A stretch of 64,000 nucleotides of DNA from Enterocola sp045611845 (lineage in GTDB: Bacteria > Bacteroidota > Bacteroidia > Bacteroidales > Paludibacteraceae). Shown piece after piece: positions 51,088 through 61,121 of this stretch. The notes below the pieces were generated by a model. It saw nothing but the letters and a program-made list of their open reading frames with translations, was not told the origin of the DNA and searched no databases. Made by a program: the position numbers and the translations under genes. The first letter of the stretch is position 1, and every line of letters starts with the position of its first letter. The DNA lies in assembly GCA_045611845.1 (NCBI GenBank), contig JAZKXZ010000015.1, positions 17,725-81,724 on the forward strand, written 5' to 3'.

Positions 51088-51812
51088 AGTTCTGGTTTTT
51101 CTTCCAGTACATTACCAATAACCACAACGTCTGCGCCAGAAGCGTAGGCGTTTTTCATTGCCTCTACTGAGCGTATGCCTCCACCTACAATAAGAGGAAT
51201 AGATATATTCTTCTTCACAGCAGCAATCATTTCTGCAGGCACAGGACGGTCTGCTCCACTACCCGCTTCAAGATAAATGGAACGCATGCCAAGAAGTTCA
51301 CCAGCCACTGCAGTGTAAACTGCAATATCTGCTTTGTTTGAAGGAATTGGTTTGGTATTGCTAATGTATTCCACGCTAGTCATTCTGCCGCTTTCCACTA
51401 GCATATAACCCACAGGAATTACTTTTAAGCCAGATTTCTTAATAGGAATAGAAGAAAGTACGTGTTGTCCTATAAGATAATCTGAATTTCTACCAGAAAT
51501 AAGTGACAGATACATAAGTGCATCTGCATTTGGAGTAAATTGAGATGCATTGCCTGGGAAAAGTATTACAGGCACATTTACATACTGACGTATAAGTTCT
51601 ATGGTTTTATCCATAGAAGCAGAAGTGATGCTACCTCCCACTAGGATATAATGAGGAGGATTTTGCTGCATAAGTTGCAACAAAGTAACTAAACGATCGA
51701 CCCCGTATTTACCAGGGTCGATCAATATAGCTAATTGTTTTTCGTTAGATTGAAACACTCTTTTTAGGTTTTCTACCGCGTTTTTTTGGAGCAGGTTTTC
51801 TGCGTAAAACAA
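51063..51812 (-). CDS. Geranylgeranylglyceryl phosphate synthase (PcrB/GGGPS family)
   Basis: 249 residues. TIM barrel that joins glycerol-1-phosphate to a polyprenyl diphosphate. Motifs: LAILIDPGK near 30, ILVGGSITS near 57, YLEAGSGADRPVP near 179 (canonical Gly/Glu/Tyr site), LIVGGGIRSVEAM near 213, VVIGNVLEE near 233. The natural lipid product in Bacteroidota is poorly known. With this start it overlaps the glgB 3' end by 68 nt; a GTG at MFQSNEKQ (shorter by 19 codons) would remove most of that overlap. Confidence 0.87.
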   Translation of the reverse strand: MFYAENLLQKNAVENLKRVFQSNEKQLAILIDPGKYGVDRLVTLLQLMQQNPPHYILVGGSITSASMDKTIELIRQYVNVPVILFPGNASQFTPNADALMYLSLISGRNSDYLIGQHVLSSIPIKKSGLKVIPVGYMLVESGRMTSVEYISNTKPIPSNKADIAVYTAVAGELLGMRSIYLEAGSGADRPVPAEMIAAVKKNISIPLIVGGGIRSVEAMKNAYASGADVVVIGNVLEEKPELYTELCRL

Positions 51813-53790
51813 ATGCAGAACGAGAAGGAATATACAAACTCAACCAACCTCTATCTGGATATTCTTCAGAAGGTCTTGTGAAGTGGTGGATGCTTTCGTC
51901 AGAAAGACCAAAACCACCAAAATCTTTAGAGTCTGTATTTAGTACCATTTCGTACTCACCTGGCTCTACTAGCATACCATAATCTGAGAATGATTTGTAT
52001 GGGTGGAAGTTGAATACGAATAGTAAATCGCCACGTCCGTATGCTATAACTTGGTCGCCAGAGTTGTCCCAATATTTGTAAAGATTTACATCTACATAGT
52101 TTTTCTCAGATGTAATTAGGTTTACCATTGCTTGGTCAAACTTAGCTAGGTCTTGATATAGATAGTTTTCGTTATCTACAAGTTCCCATTGTCTGCGAGC
52201 ATATTTGTGAGACCAACCGTTTCCTTCGCGTGGGAAGTCGATCCATTCTGGGTGACCAAATTCGTTACCCATAAAGTTTAGATAACCACCGTTGATAGTA
52301 GAAGCAGTAATTAGACGAATCATTTTGTGAAGCGCAATACCTCTATCTACCATATATGTGGTATCACCTTTTTGCATATGCCAGTACATATCAGCATCTA
52401 CTAAACGGAAGATAATAGTTTTATCACCTACTAATGCTTGGTCGTGGCTTTCTGCATATGAGATAGTTTTTTCGTCGGCACGACGATTTGTTAGTTCCCA
52501 GAACAAGTGACCTGGTTTCCAGTTTTCGTCTGTGTATTCTTTAATATATTTAATCCAAAGGTCTGGAATACCCATTGCCATACGATAATCGAATCCCATA
52601 CCACCATCTTCAAATTTGCTAGCAAGACCTGGCATACCGCTCATTTCTTCTGCAATAGTAATAGCATTTGGATTTACTTGGTGAATAAGTTTATTTGCAA
52701 GAGTTAGGTAGCAAATTGCGTCACCATCTTGGTTGATATTGTAGTAGTCTGCATAACCACTAAATGCTTCACCAAGACCATGGCTTAAGTATAACATAGA
52801 AGTTACACCGTCGAAACGGAAGCCATCAAATTTATATTCGTCAAGCCAGAATTTGCAGTTAGATAATAAGAAGTGTAATACTTCATTTTTTCCATAGTTG
52901 AAGCATAGAGAGTCCCATGCTGGGTGTTCTCTACGTCCACCATCGTGGAAATATTGATATGGAGTGCCATCAAAACGTCCTAAACCTTCTACTTCATTTT
53001 TCACAGCATGTGAGTGTACAATATCCATAATCACTGCAATACCCATACCGTGAGCTGTATCTATAAGTGCTTTTAATTCTTCTGGTGTACCAAAACGAGA
53101 AGATGCAGCAAAGAAACTAGATACGTGATATCCAAAAGAACCATAATATGGGTGCTCTTGAATAGCCATAATTTGAATAGCATTATAACCTGCTTTTTTC
53201 ACACGTGGAAGTACATTTTTTGTAAATTCAGCGTATGAACCTACTTTTTCTTCATTTGTACCCATACCAATGTGGCACTCATAAATCATAAGTGGATTTG
53301 TATTTGGCACAAATTTAGTGTTTTTAAATTTGTATGGTTTTGCAGGATTCCATACTTGTGCGCTAAAGATTTTAGTATTTTCATCTTGCACTACTCTTCT
53401 ACACCAAGCAGGAATACGTTCGCCACAGCCACCAGGCCAACAAACAACAAGCTTATAAAGTTGTCCGTGAGACAATGCTTTTTCTGGGAAGAAGCCTTCA
53501 AAAACACCATTGCCTATTGGTTTAAGTTTATAAGATTCTAAACGTTGCCATTGGTTGAAATCACCAATAACAAATATATCTGTAGCATTTGGAGCCCATT
53601 CGCGAAGTACCCATCCTTCTGGTTGTTTGTGCAAACCAAAATATAGATAACCAGACGCAAAATCTGATAATGTTGTAACTCCAAACTGAGTTAATTCTTT
53701 CTCTCTGTGTAAAGCATACGCATGACGTCCTTCTATTGCTGAACGATATGGCTCTAACCAAGGGTCATTTTGAATAATCTTTAATTCCAT
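51745..53790 (-). CDS. glgB: 1,4-alpha-glucan branching enzyme
   Basis: 681 residues. Introduces alpha-1,6 branches into glycogen. N-terminal CBM48 (VLREWAPNATDIFVIGDFNQW), GH13 barrel with nucleophile Asp in DGFRFDGVTS, acid Glu in IAEEMSGMPG and Asp in YAESHDQALVG; sequence style is of the eukaryote-like branching enzymes. The last residues, KKRGRKPKK, resemble an AT-hook and are encoded where GGGPS overlaps. It lies 5 bp after the DUF4301-like gene. Confidence 0.95.
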   Translation of the reverse strand: MELKIIQNDPWLEPYRSAIEGRHAYALHREKELTQFGVTTLSDFASGYLYFGLHKQPEGWVLREWAPNATDIFVIGDFNQWQRLESYKLKPIGNGVFEGFFPEKALSHGQLYKLVVCWPGGCGERIPAWCRRVVQDENTKIFSAQVWNPAKPYKFKNTKFVPNTNPLMIYECHIGMGTNEEKVGSYAEFTKNVLPRVKKAGYNAIQIMAIQEHPYYGSFGYHVSSFFAASSRFGTPEELKALIDTAHGMGIAVIMDIVHSHAVKNEVEGLGRFDGTPYQYFHDGGRREHPAWDSLCFNYGKNEVLHFLLSNCKFWLDEYKFDGFRFDGVTSMLYLSHGLGEAFSGYADYYNINQDGDAICYLTLANKLIHQVNPNAITIAEEMSGMPGLASKFEDGGMGFDYRMAMGIPDLWIKYIKEYTDENWKPGHLFWELTNRRADEKTISYAESHDQALVGDKTIIFRLVDADMYWHMQKGDTTYMVDRGIALHKMIRLITASTINGGYLNFMGNEFGHPEWIDFPREGNGWSHKYARRQWELVDNENYLYQDLAKFDQAMVNLITSEKNYVDVNLYKYWDNSGDQVIAYGRGDLLFVFNFHPYKSFSDYGMLVEPGEYEMVLNTDSKDFGGFGLSDESIHHFTRPSEEYPDRGWLSLYIPSRSAFVLRRKPAPKKRGRKPKKSVSI

Positions 53791-53795
53791 AATAT

Positions 53796-55385
53796 TTAGG
53801 TATTTTGATGTTCGTGACGAAGTAAATCGTTTATTCTTTTTACTGGATTAAAATTCTTAATAGGTATTTCTACAAATATTGTATTCCAATCAGACATTCC
53901 ACCATTCCAAAGCCCTGCTCTTTCCATCTTTGTTGTTTCCTGACCATTTCTTTGTTTTGGAAGCAACATATACTCCTGAGGATTAGAATATTTATTCAAA
54001 TCAAATTTTCTACCTTTATAATCTGTAATACAGCAAACCATATCTACAGGATTAAAATGTGTAGAAGCTATAAATTGTTTTTCATAGTCGGCATTGCCTG
54101 CTATTTGATAATAATCTACAATTTGTAGAGATGTGGTGCCATCTGCATTTTTCACCCAACAAGGCATTCCCCCATTTTCCTCTTCGTTTTTCACCATACC
54201 ACACACTCTAAGAGGACGATTAAGTTTATTTCTTAAATATTCGTATTGCTCATCGCGTGGCATAAGAAGAATTTTCTCACGTTTCACATTAAGCACATTT
54301 TCCACGAAATTTATTATTTCAATTAGTTGATCGTCTGGCACATCGCCTTTGTCGAGCAACTTAATAAACTTGCTAATATATTTTTGGCTGTTAATAAGAA
54401 GTCCAGCCATCATTTTTCTGTATTCTACTACTTGCTTCTTAAGCGTATCTGGCGCTTGGTTGTCTATGTTTTTAATAAATACTAAGTCGTTTTTAAGCGA
54501 GTTCATATTTTCTAGCAGTGCACCATGGCCTGCTTGTTTTAAAATAAGCTGACCATGCTCATTTCTACATGGGAAACCTGTTTTGGTAAGCATTACAGTG
54601 TCGGTAGAGTGATTTTGAATTTGAAGCACCACAGAGAAACTCACGCCTAATTTCTTTTCAATAGGCATTTTAAAGTCTCTAATATAGTCTTGAATCATTT
54701 CCTTGTGCTCTTCATTCACTGTAAAGCATACGTTCACCTCTTTGTTTTTACCAGATAGCATAGCACATTCTATAAGTGTTTCTTGAATAGGTGTGCGAGT
54801 ATCCTCAAATGAAGCGTAGTATTTTTGAATTTTCTTTGGTAGGTATTTTTGAATAGAAACAAAACGTTTCGACTTGTCGGTGTGGAATTTAAACATTGCT
54901 ACAGGGTAAGTTAAGTAATTTAGGCCCTTGCCTGTTAGCATATATTCCACTATTCTTTTGTATTTCTTTTCTTCAAGCAGCTCTTGAACATCTTTTTTAT
55001 CAAGTGCCATAAAGAATTTGTTCAATTCATTGTAAAAGGCAAATGAAGGCAAATGATTAAAGAAGTTTTTCTCAAAATTTGTGGTAGGTTCTGTTTTGTC
55101 AGATTTTAAGAAGTTATGTAAGTTTCTTAAAAATCTATTTGCACGTCCAGAAGCTGGAATAAAGTGTACAATAGAAGGTTTTTTAGCAAGATATGCTTCC
55201 CAACGGTTTATGAAGTTTTCTTTTTCTGAGTCGTTAAAAATCAAAATACCATCGTCTAAAGAAGCTGTTCTAATAATATTAGGCACATTCACTCCTTTAG
55301 AGATTTTGGCTATTTGATCTTCAACTTCAGCAGATGAAATACCCTTCTTCGCTAAAAATTCTATATCTATCTCCGTTAGGTTCAT
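53796..55385 (-). CDS. DUF4301-like protein
   Basis: 529 residues, soluble. HFIPASGRANRFLRNLHNF near 72-90 resembles a nucleotidyltransferase-like GAGxGxR loop, and later HGALLENMNSLKNDLVFIKNIDN and GLWNGGMSDWNTIFVEIP are conserved in DUF4301. By similarity this may be a sugar-phosphate nucleotidyltransferase relative, but activity is unproven. It is upstream of glgB in a tight run, consistent with carbohydrate metabolism. Confidence 0.8.
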   Translation of the reverse strand: MNLTEIDIEFLAKKGISSAEVEDQIAKISKGVNVPNIIRTASLDDGILIFNDSEKENFINRWEAYLAKKPSIVHFIPASGRANRFLRNLHNFLKSDKTEPTTNFEKNFFNHLPSFAFYNELNKFFMALDKKDVQELLEEKKYKRIVEYMLTGKGLNYLTYPVAMFKFHTDKSKRFVSIQKYLPKKIQKYYASFEDTRTPIQETLIECAMLSGKNKEVNVCFTVNEEHKEMIQDYIRDFKMPIEKKLGVSFSVVLQIQNHSTDTVMLTKTGFPCRNEHGQLILKQAGHGALLENMNSLKNDLVFIKNIDNQAPDTLKKQVVEYRKMMAGLLINSQKYISKFIKLLDKGDVPDDQLIEIINFVENVLNVKREKILLMPRDEQYEYLRNKLNRPLRVCGMVKNEEENGGMPCWVKNADGTTSLQIVDYYQIAGNADYEKQFIASTHFNPVDMVCCITDYKGRKFDLNKYSNPQEYMLLPKQRNGQETTKMERAGLWNGGMSDWNTIFVEIPIKNFNPVKRINDLLRHEHQNT

Positions 55386-55465
55386 GCAAATTCATATTGT
55401 GATAAACAAAGATAGCGATTAAAACACTAATAAGCAAATTTTATAGCTGATTTTTAACCGAAAAA

Positions 55466-56614
55466 TTACTCTACTAACGTACTATCCTGTATTTCTTCAA
55501 GTTCTGCCTTATTCCAATACAAATAAAGCCTATCGTTAGACTTAGATTCTTCTTCTTTTATTACAAAAAGAGGTATTTCTTTGTTCCAATTATGGTATTG
55601 AGCATTACGAGTAGTATCCTCCACAAAAGATTTCACATTGTATGCCCAATCTATCCAATTTGATTTTTCTATTCCACGCAAATCTTTATACCTACTATAT
55701 CTACCCACATGATTATTATGAAGGTCCATTATCATATCACATGGAGCATTAGAGGCAGCATTCTCCCAATAAATATCCATCACAAGCCAAGCCATTGTAG
55801 CACCTACATAATTTCTTAGCATCGTGTTCACATAAAGATGCTTGTAGGCATCGCCCTTACGTCCGTCTTTTGTAAGTCCTGGATAGAAAAACTCTGCTAC
55901 GTATGTGGCACGAGCTTTGCTTTGCATTATTCTAAAAAACACGTGAGAACCCACTCCTGAAGTTAAAAAAGATATTAGCATGCTTTCTTTCATATAATAT
56001 GGCACGCTATCTTCAGATAATTTTTTATCCACATTCCAAAGACTATCTTTCACCTGAATATCAGACATTTGCTTAAGAGTTACAAAATGAGAAGTATCTG
56101 CCAAAGCATTCAATTTATTAAACAATTTGAGCTCCGAATGCGACAATAAAAGATGATTTATTTCATTTGCATCTGATATTTTTTCTAGATTGACTCTTTC
56201 TACAAACGAAGGCATATAATAACCATCTTGACTTCTAAACGAAGGAGTTCTTCTTGTCATTTCTGGGATTAAATCCTTAGCCTTTCCCTCTATTTTTTCC
56301 ATCAAGCCAATATATGCCAAATTTGGAAACAATGTAATAAGTCGTTTTTCCATGTAGTCTTTTATGGAAACATTGTTTTCCCTAATATACTCAGCTTCTA
56401 CTGTATTATATTTTTCTCTTGTGCTATCCCATACACTCTCGTATTCTCTCGACACCACATACAACACTTCCGACGGGAAAGAAGGTATAACGGTAGTATC
56501 TGCTTGTATTTTCACACTTTCTACAACAGATACATCTTCTACAGTCTTTTTGGTCTTACAAGAATACAAACAGCAAACTAAAGCAAGTAATATTATAATG
56601 TGTATTCGTTTCAT
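55466..56614 (-). CDS. Lipoprotein with DUF6973-like domain
   Basis: 382 residues. Lipoprotein signal LYSC (Cys19). The C-terminal third (about 240-310) has GDAYKHLYVNTML, ATMAWLVMDIYWE and DLHNNHVGR, resembling DUF6973, whose conserved D-x-x-x-H, E and M-D-L-H-N-N pattern looks catalytic. The remaining 220 residues show no recognised domain. Its role at the cell surface is unknown. Confidence 0.6.
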   Translation of the reverse strand: MKRIHIIILLALVCCLYSCKTKKTVEDVSVVESVKIQADTTVIPSFPSEVLYVVSREYESVWDSTREKYNTVEAEYIRENNVSIKDYMEKRLITLFPNLAYIGLMEKIEGKAKDLIPEMTRRTPSFRSQDGYYMPSFVERVNLEKISDANEINHLLLSHSELKLFNKLNALADTSHFVTLKQMSDIQVKDSLWNVDKKLSEDSVPYYMKESMLISFLTSGVGSHVFFRIMQSKARATYVAEFFYPGLTKDGRKGDAYKHLYVNTMLRNYVGATMAWLVMDIYWENAASNAPCDMIMDLHNNHVGRYSRYKDLRGIEKSNWIDWAYNVKSFVEDTTRNAQYHNWNKEIPLFVIKEEESKSNDRLYLYWNKAELEEIQDSTLVE

Positions 56615-56712
56615 TTATTTGTTTTAATTGGTACAAATATACTAAAAACACATCATATTATTATAAAACTAAAAAAAGATTAACAAATAAATGGAATTTG
56701 GGATTTTTGGCG

Positions 56713-56720
56713 TATTTTTG
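56713..56720 (+). promoter_or_regulatory. -7 box of the CtpA-type protease gene
   Basis: TATTTTTG, 20 bp before the ATG. Preceded by GGGATTTTTGGCG, weakly like family A. Confidence 0.5.
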
Positions 56721-56740
56721 TGAATTATATGCGCGTAACT

Positions 56741-58396
56741 ATGAAAAAAATCATACTTTTTACTTATCTGTTGACATCTAGCATAGGTCTATTTGCAAAT
56801 TCCAACGACAGATACTTCGAACTTTCAAAAAATCTAGAAATATTTAATTCGTTATATAAATCGCTAAATCTGCACTATGTAGACACTATTCCACTTGGTA
56901 AAATGGTAAAAGGAGGCAACGACGGCATGCTTAAGAATATCGACCCATACACAGTGTCCATTCCCCAAGAAAAAGACGAAGATTTCACACTTATGACCAC
57001 TGGCGAATATGCAGGTGTGGGTGCTATTATTGCACAAAGAGATAGCGCTATCTACATAAATGAGGTATATGTAGATATGCCTGCATACAATGCTGGTCTT
57101 CGCCCTGGCGACAAAATTGCATCTGTTGACAAAACAATAATTAAAAAACACACCACTTCACAAGTGAGTGAAATGCTAAGAGGCATACCAGGCACAGAAG
57201 TGAAAGTGGGCATTCTTCATCCAAACGAAACCAAGGTAAAATACTACAATATCACCCGCAAACAAATCTACATCAACCCTATTACATATTATAATGTGGT
57301 AGCAGATAGCATTGGTTATATAAACTTAAGTAGTTTTACAGACAATTGTTCTACAGAGCTAAAGAAAGCATACCTTGAGCTTAAAGACAAAGGCATTAAA
57401 AGCCTAATTATAGACCTAAGAAGCAACCCTGGCGGACTACTAAGAGAAGCAATTAATATAAGTAATTTCTTTTTGCCAAAAGGCGAAGTAATTGTATCTA
57501 CAAAAGGTAAAGAAGAAAGCGAAAACACCACATACAAACCTCACAACAACCCTAACGACACAGAAATTCCACTTGTGATTATGGTTGACGACAATAGTGC
57601 TCCTGCATCTGAGATTGTGGCTGGCGCAATGCAAGATTTAGACCGTGCGGTGATTGTGGGAAGCAGAACATACGGTAAAGGACTAGTGCAAGGTACATTT
57701 CCTGTGGCATACGATGGCAAACTTAAAGTAACCACTGCAAAATACTACACCCCTAGTGGCAGATGTATTCAAGCAATAAATTACACACAAAAAGAAGGAG
57801 AAAAATCTGATATTATTCCAGATAGTCTTACCACAGAATTTAAAACCCGCGCTGGCAGAATTGTGCGCGATGGTCGTGGTATTATGCCAGATGTAGAATA
57901 TAAATACAAGCACGAAAAAGACAGCATGGCTCTTGCACTTTTGTGTGTTGAGTTAATTAAAAAGAATATTACATTCGACTACGCAACCAAATTTAAACTA
58001 GAACACGAAACAATTCCTAGTGTAGAAGACTTTACAATTACAGACGAAATTTACAACGACTTTAAAAAGTTTGTTTTAGAAAAAGATTTTAAATATAAAA
58101 ATTCGTCACAAGAAGGCTTGAAAAAACTTATAGAAATTATCAAGAAAGAAAATTTCTACGAGTCTTCAAAAGAAATTTTAGATAGTTTAGAAACAAAACT
58201 TCAACACAACACAGAAGAAGAATTAGACAAATATCGCACAGAAGTAAGTCAAATGCTTTCTGCAGAAATTGTAAAACGTTACTATTTTTCTAAAGGCGAA
58301 GCACAAGAGGTTTTAAAAACCGACGAAGAACTAAAACTGTGTATCGAAATACTAAATGACCCAAAACGTTACAATGAAATCCTTAAAGGAAAATAA
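56741..58396 (+). CDS. S41 carboxy-terminal processing protease (CtpA/Prc-like)
   Basis: 551 residues from MKKIILFTYLL (upstream GTG and ATG in frame would spoil the signal peptide). Signal peptide to about residue 20. PDZ domain (about 75-165: GEYAGVGAIIAQRDS, AGLRPGDKIASVD), then the S41 core: LIIDLRSNPGG, DDNSAPASEIVAGAM (nucleophile Ser) and SRTYGKGLVQG (Lys base). Periplasmic protease. The last 23 nt overlap ygiQ. Confidence 0.93.
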   Translation: MKKIILFTYLLTSSIGLFANSNDRYFELSKNLEIFNSLYKSLNLHYVDTIPLGKMVKGGNDGMLKNIDPYTVSIPQEKDEDFTLMTTGEYAGVGAIIAQRDSAIYINEVYVDMPAYNAGLRPGDKIASVDKTIIKKHTTSQVSEMLRGIPGTEVKVGILHPNETKVKYYNITRKQIYINPITYYNVVADSIGYINLSSFTDNCSTELKKAYLELKDKGIKSLIIDLRSNPGGLLREAINISNFFLPKGEVIVSTKGKEESENTTYKPHNNPNDTEIPLVIMVDDNSAPASEIVAGAMQDLDRAVIVGSRTYGKGLVQGTFPVAYDGKLKVTTAKYYTPSGRCIQAINYTQKEGEKSDIIPDSLTTEFKTRAGRIVRDGRGIMPDVEYKYKHEKDSMALALLCVELIKKNITFDYATKFKLEHETIPSVEDFTITDEIYNDFKKFVLEKDFKYKNSSQEGLKKLIEIIKKENFYESSKEILDSLETKLQHNTEEELDKYRTEVSQMLSAEIVKRYYFSKGEAQEVLKTDEELKLCIEILNDPKRYNEILKGK

Positions 58397-60143
58397 GTTC
58401 TTACCTACTTCTGCCAAGGAAATGAAAGCCCTTGGTTGGGACTATGTGGATGTGGTTATATTCACAGGCGACGCCTATATAGACCACCCTTCTTTTGGTG
58501 CTGCAATTATTGCTAGAGTATTAGAAAAAGAGGGTTTTAGAGTAGCAGTTGTGCCTCAACCAAACTGGAAAGACGACCTTAGAGATTTCAAAAAAATGGG
58601 CACTCCTCGCCTATTTTTTGCCGTTACATCTGGTGCAATGGACTCTATGGTAAACCACTACACTGCAAACAAGCGCCTACGCTCAAACGATGCCTACACA
58701 CCTGAGGGCAAAGCTGGTTTTCGTCCTGACTATGCTTGTAGCGTGTACTCAAAAATACTAAAAGACCTATATCCAAACGTGCCAGTGGTAATTGGCGGCA
58801 TAGAAGCATCGCTTCGCCGTTTTGGTCACTACGACTACTGGACAGACCGCCTAAAAGAGAGTATTCTATTAGACAGCAAAGCCGACATTTTAGTTTACGG
58901 CATGGCCGAAAAATCTATGGCAGAGCTTGCTCATAAATATCACGAAGGTGCTTCGCGCGAAGAAATTTTAAGTACTCCACAAATAGCATACCTGTCTGCT
59001 GCAAAACAAGTGGATATAGAATTAAGTCCATTTGAAGAATGCCTTAAAGACAAAAGAAAACAAGCCATAAACTTCAAACTAGTAGAAGAAGAATCTAATA
59101 AATATCAATCTACAGTTACTATTGGTCAACGTTTTGGCAAACAAATGGTAGTGATGAATGCGCCATACCCACTTCTTACCACAGAAGAACTCGATGCCAT
59201 TTACGACCTACCTTACACACGCAAAATACACCCTCGCTACAAAGGCAAAACCATACCTGCCTACGATATGATTAAGCACTCTGTAACTATGCACAGAGGT
59301 TGTTTTGGTGGTTGTGCTTTCTGTACTATTTCGGCTCACCAAGGCAAATTTATTGTATCCCGTTCGCCAGAGTCTATACTTAAAGAAATAGAAAAAATAG
59401 CGGAAGAAGAAAGTTTCAAAGGCTATATAAGTGACCTTGGCGGTCCTTCTGCCAATATGTATCGCTTGGGCGGAAAAGACATTGAAATTTGCAAAAAATG
59501 TAAACGCCCTACTTGTTTGCACCCAAAAATTTGTCCAAATTTAAACACCGACCACAGCGAAGTGCTAAAACTTTATGCAGCTGTAAGGAAACTTCCATTT
59601 ATTAAAAAAGCATTTATTGGAAGCGGCATTAGATACGACCTTGCCACAGACGCATACCTAAAAGAAGTGGTTAAAAACCACGTTTCTGGCCGACTTAAAG
59701 TGGCTCCAGAACACACAAACGATGTGGTTCTAAACCTAATGAGAAAGCCATCGTTTGTTTTGTTTAAAGAGTTTGACAAGAAATTTAATAAGTATAACGA
59801 AGAGTTTAACCTAAACCAACAACTTATACCTTATTTTATATCATCACACCCTGGTTGTAAGCCAGAACACATGGCAGAACTAGCCATTGAAACAAAGAAA
59901 CTAAATTTCCGTCTAGAGCAAGTGCAAGATTTCACTCCTACACCATTTACTCTAGCCACAGAAATTTATTATACAGGAATTAATCCTTATACTATGGAGA
60001 AGGTCTATACTGCAAAAACACCAGAGCAAAAAAACAGACAACGCAGTTTCTTCTTTTGGTATAAAAGTGAATTTAAAGCAGAAATTAAACGTTTCCTTAA
60101 AGAGATAGGCAGAATTGACCTGCTTAATGAGTTATTCAAATAA
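58374..60143 (+). CDS. YgiQ-family radical SAM protein
   Basis: 589 residues from MKSLKENKFLP (a start six codons earlier is also possible). An N-terminal B12-binding-like segment, VIFTGDAYIDHPSFGAA, and the radical SAM motif MHRGCFGGCAFCTISAHQG near 307; CKKCKRPTCLHPKICPN near 370 is a second Cys cluster. Function of YgiQ remains undefined. It is translationally coupled to the protease. Confidence 0.9.
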   Translation: MKSLKENKFLPTSAKEMKALGWDYVDVVIFTGDAYIDHPSFGAAIIARVLEKEGFRVAVVPQPNWKDDLRDFKKMGTPRLFFAVTSGAMDSMVNHYTANKRLRSNDAYTPEGKAGFRPDYACSVYSKILKDLYPNVPVVIGGIEASLRRFGHYDYWTDRLKESILLDSKADILVYGMAEKSMAELAHKYHEGASREEILSTPQIAYLSAAKQVDIELSPFEECLKDKRKQAINFKLVEEESNKYQSTVTIGQRFGKQMVVMNAPYPLLTTEELDAIYDLPYTRKIHPRYKGKTIPAYDMIKHSVTMHRGCFGGCAFCTISAHQGKFIVSRSPESILKEIEKIAEEESFKGYISDLGGPSANMYRLGGKDIEICKKCKRPTCLHPKICPNLNTDHSEVLKLYAAVRKLPFIKKAFIGSGIRYDLATDAYLKEVVKNHVSGRLKVAPEHTNDVVLNLMRKPSFVLFKEFDKKFNKYNEEFNLNQQLIPYFISSHPGCKPEHMAELAIETKKLNFRLEQVQDFTPTPFTLATEIYYTGINPYTMEKVYTAKTPEQKNRQRSFFFWYKSEFKAEIKRFLKEIGRIDLLNELFK

Positions 60144-60147
60144 AATT

Positions 60148-60939
60148 ATGAGAAAACTTTTTATTATAATATCACTTTTTATTTCGTTGGCAGTTTCTGC
60201 GAGTACGCTTTCAGAAAACCTAAACTCTTATTTTCTAGAGTTAGATTCCTCTGAAAACGACAGCATAACTCTTTCTTTAAACGAGAAAATTAAAAAAGAA
60301 GTAACAGCGTTTGCTCGTGAGGATGAAAAATTCTATACTATTTCGTTAGGTTGTGGTAGAATTGGGAGTGTAATTTCGCCAGACAATAAATTAAAAATTA
60401 TTTCTTGGAATTATAAACTTTCCGATGGAGCATTTGCCTACGAAGCAATTATAATAAAAAACACAGGGGGTAAAAAAGCGAAAGTAAAAGTATGGAACAC
60501 CTCGTGCCAAGAAGCATTTAAACCTGCTGAAAACAAGCGATATAGCCTAAATAAATGGTATGGCGCGCTATACTACAGCATAGTGCCATGGAAGGGAGAT
60601 TATATACTTTTAGGCTACAGCACATACAACAATATTTCTAAAGTAAAAGTAATAGATGTGCTCTCTTTTGAAAACAAAAAGCCAAGTTTTGGAGAGAAAG
60701 TTTTCAAAAAAGAAAATAAAACCTATCAAAGAATGGTGTTTGAATATTCTTATATGGCAAATATGAGTTTGGTTTACAATGCAGAAAGAAAAGAATTTGT
60801 ATTCGACCACCTTTCGCCAGAAGAGCCTTCAATGAAAGGTCTTTATCAGTATTATGGTCCAGATTTTAGTGTAGATGTGCTAAAAGAAAATAGAAAATAT
60901 TGGGAGCTAAAAGAAGATGTAGATGTGAGGAATAATTAA
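60148..60939 (+). CDS. Secreted protein of unknown function
   Basis: 263 residues from MRKLFIIISLF, 4 bp after ygiQ. Signal peptide ends AVSAS near 19. The mature part reads FYTISLGCGRIGSVISPDNKLKIISWNYKL and YSIVPWKGDYILLGYSTYN, strand-rich and aromatic. No recognised domain. It ends with a good terminator. Same-strand unit with the protease and YgiQ. Confidence 0.6.
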   Translation: MRKLFIIISLFISLAVSASTLSENLNSYFLELDSSENDSITLSLNEKIKKEVTAFAREDEKFYTISLGCGRIGSVISPDNKLKIISWNYKLSDGAFAYEAIIIKNTGGKKAKVKVWNTSCQEAFKPAENKRYSLNKWYGALYYSIVPWKGDYILLGYSTYNNISKVKVIDVLSFENKKPSFGEKVFKKENKTYQRMVFEYSYMANMSLVYNAERKEFVFDHLSPEEPSMKGLYQYYGPDFSVDVLKENRKYWELKEDVDVRNN

Positions 60940-60977
60940 AATTTGTATAACAACTGTGAAATATCAGTCAAATATAT

Positions 60978-61017
60978 GTGGACTACCTTAAATTTGTTTA
61001 AAGTAGTCCACTTTTTG
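60978..61017 (+). terminator. Terminator before malQ
   Basis: GTGGACTAC / GTAGTCCAC stem (60978-60986, 61003-61011) with an inner TTAAA/TTTAA extension, then TTTTTG. Confidence 0.88.
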
Positions 61018-61052
61018 TTACATTTATTTTTCATATTTATAATTATTTGTAT

Positions 61053-61060
61053 TACATTTG
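61053..61060 (+). promoter_or_regulatory. -7 box of malQ
   Basis: TACATTTG, 61 bp before the ATG. The -33 is weak. Confidence 0.5.
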
Positions 61061-61121
61061 CTAAGTATATTTAAATAGGTATATATAAACAATAGAAACA
61101 CTTACAAATAATTTCATTTTT

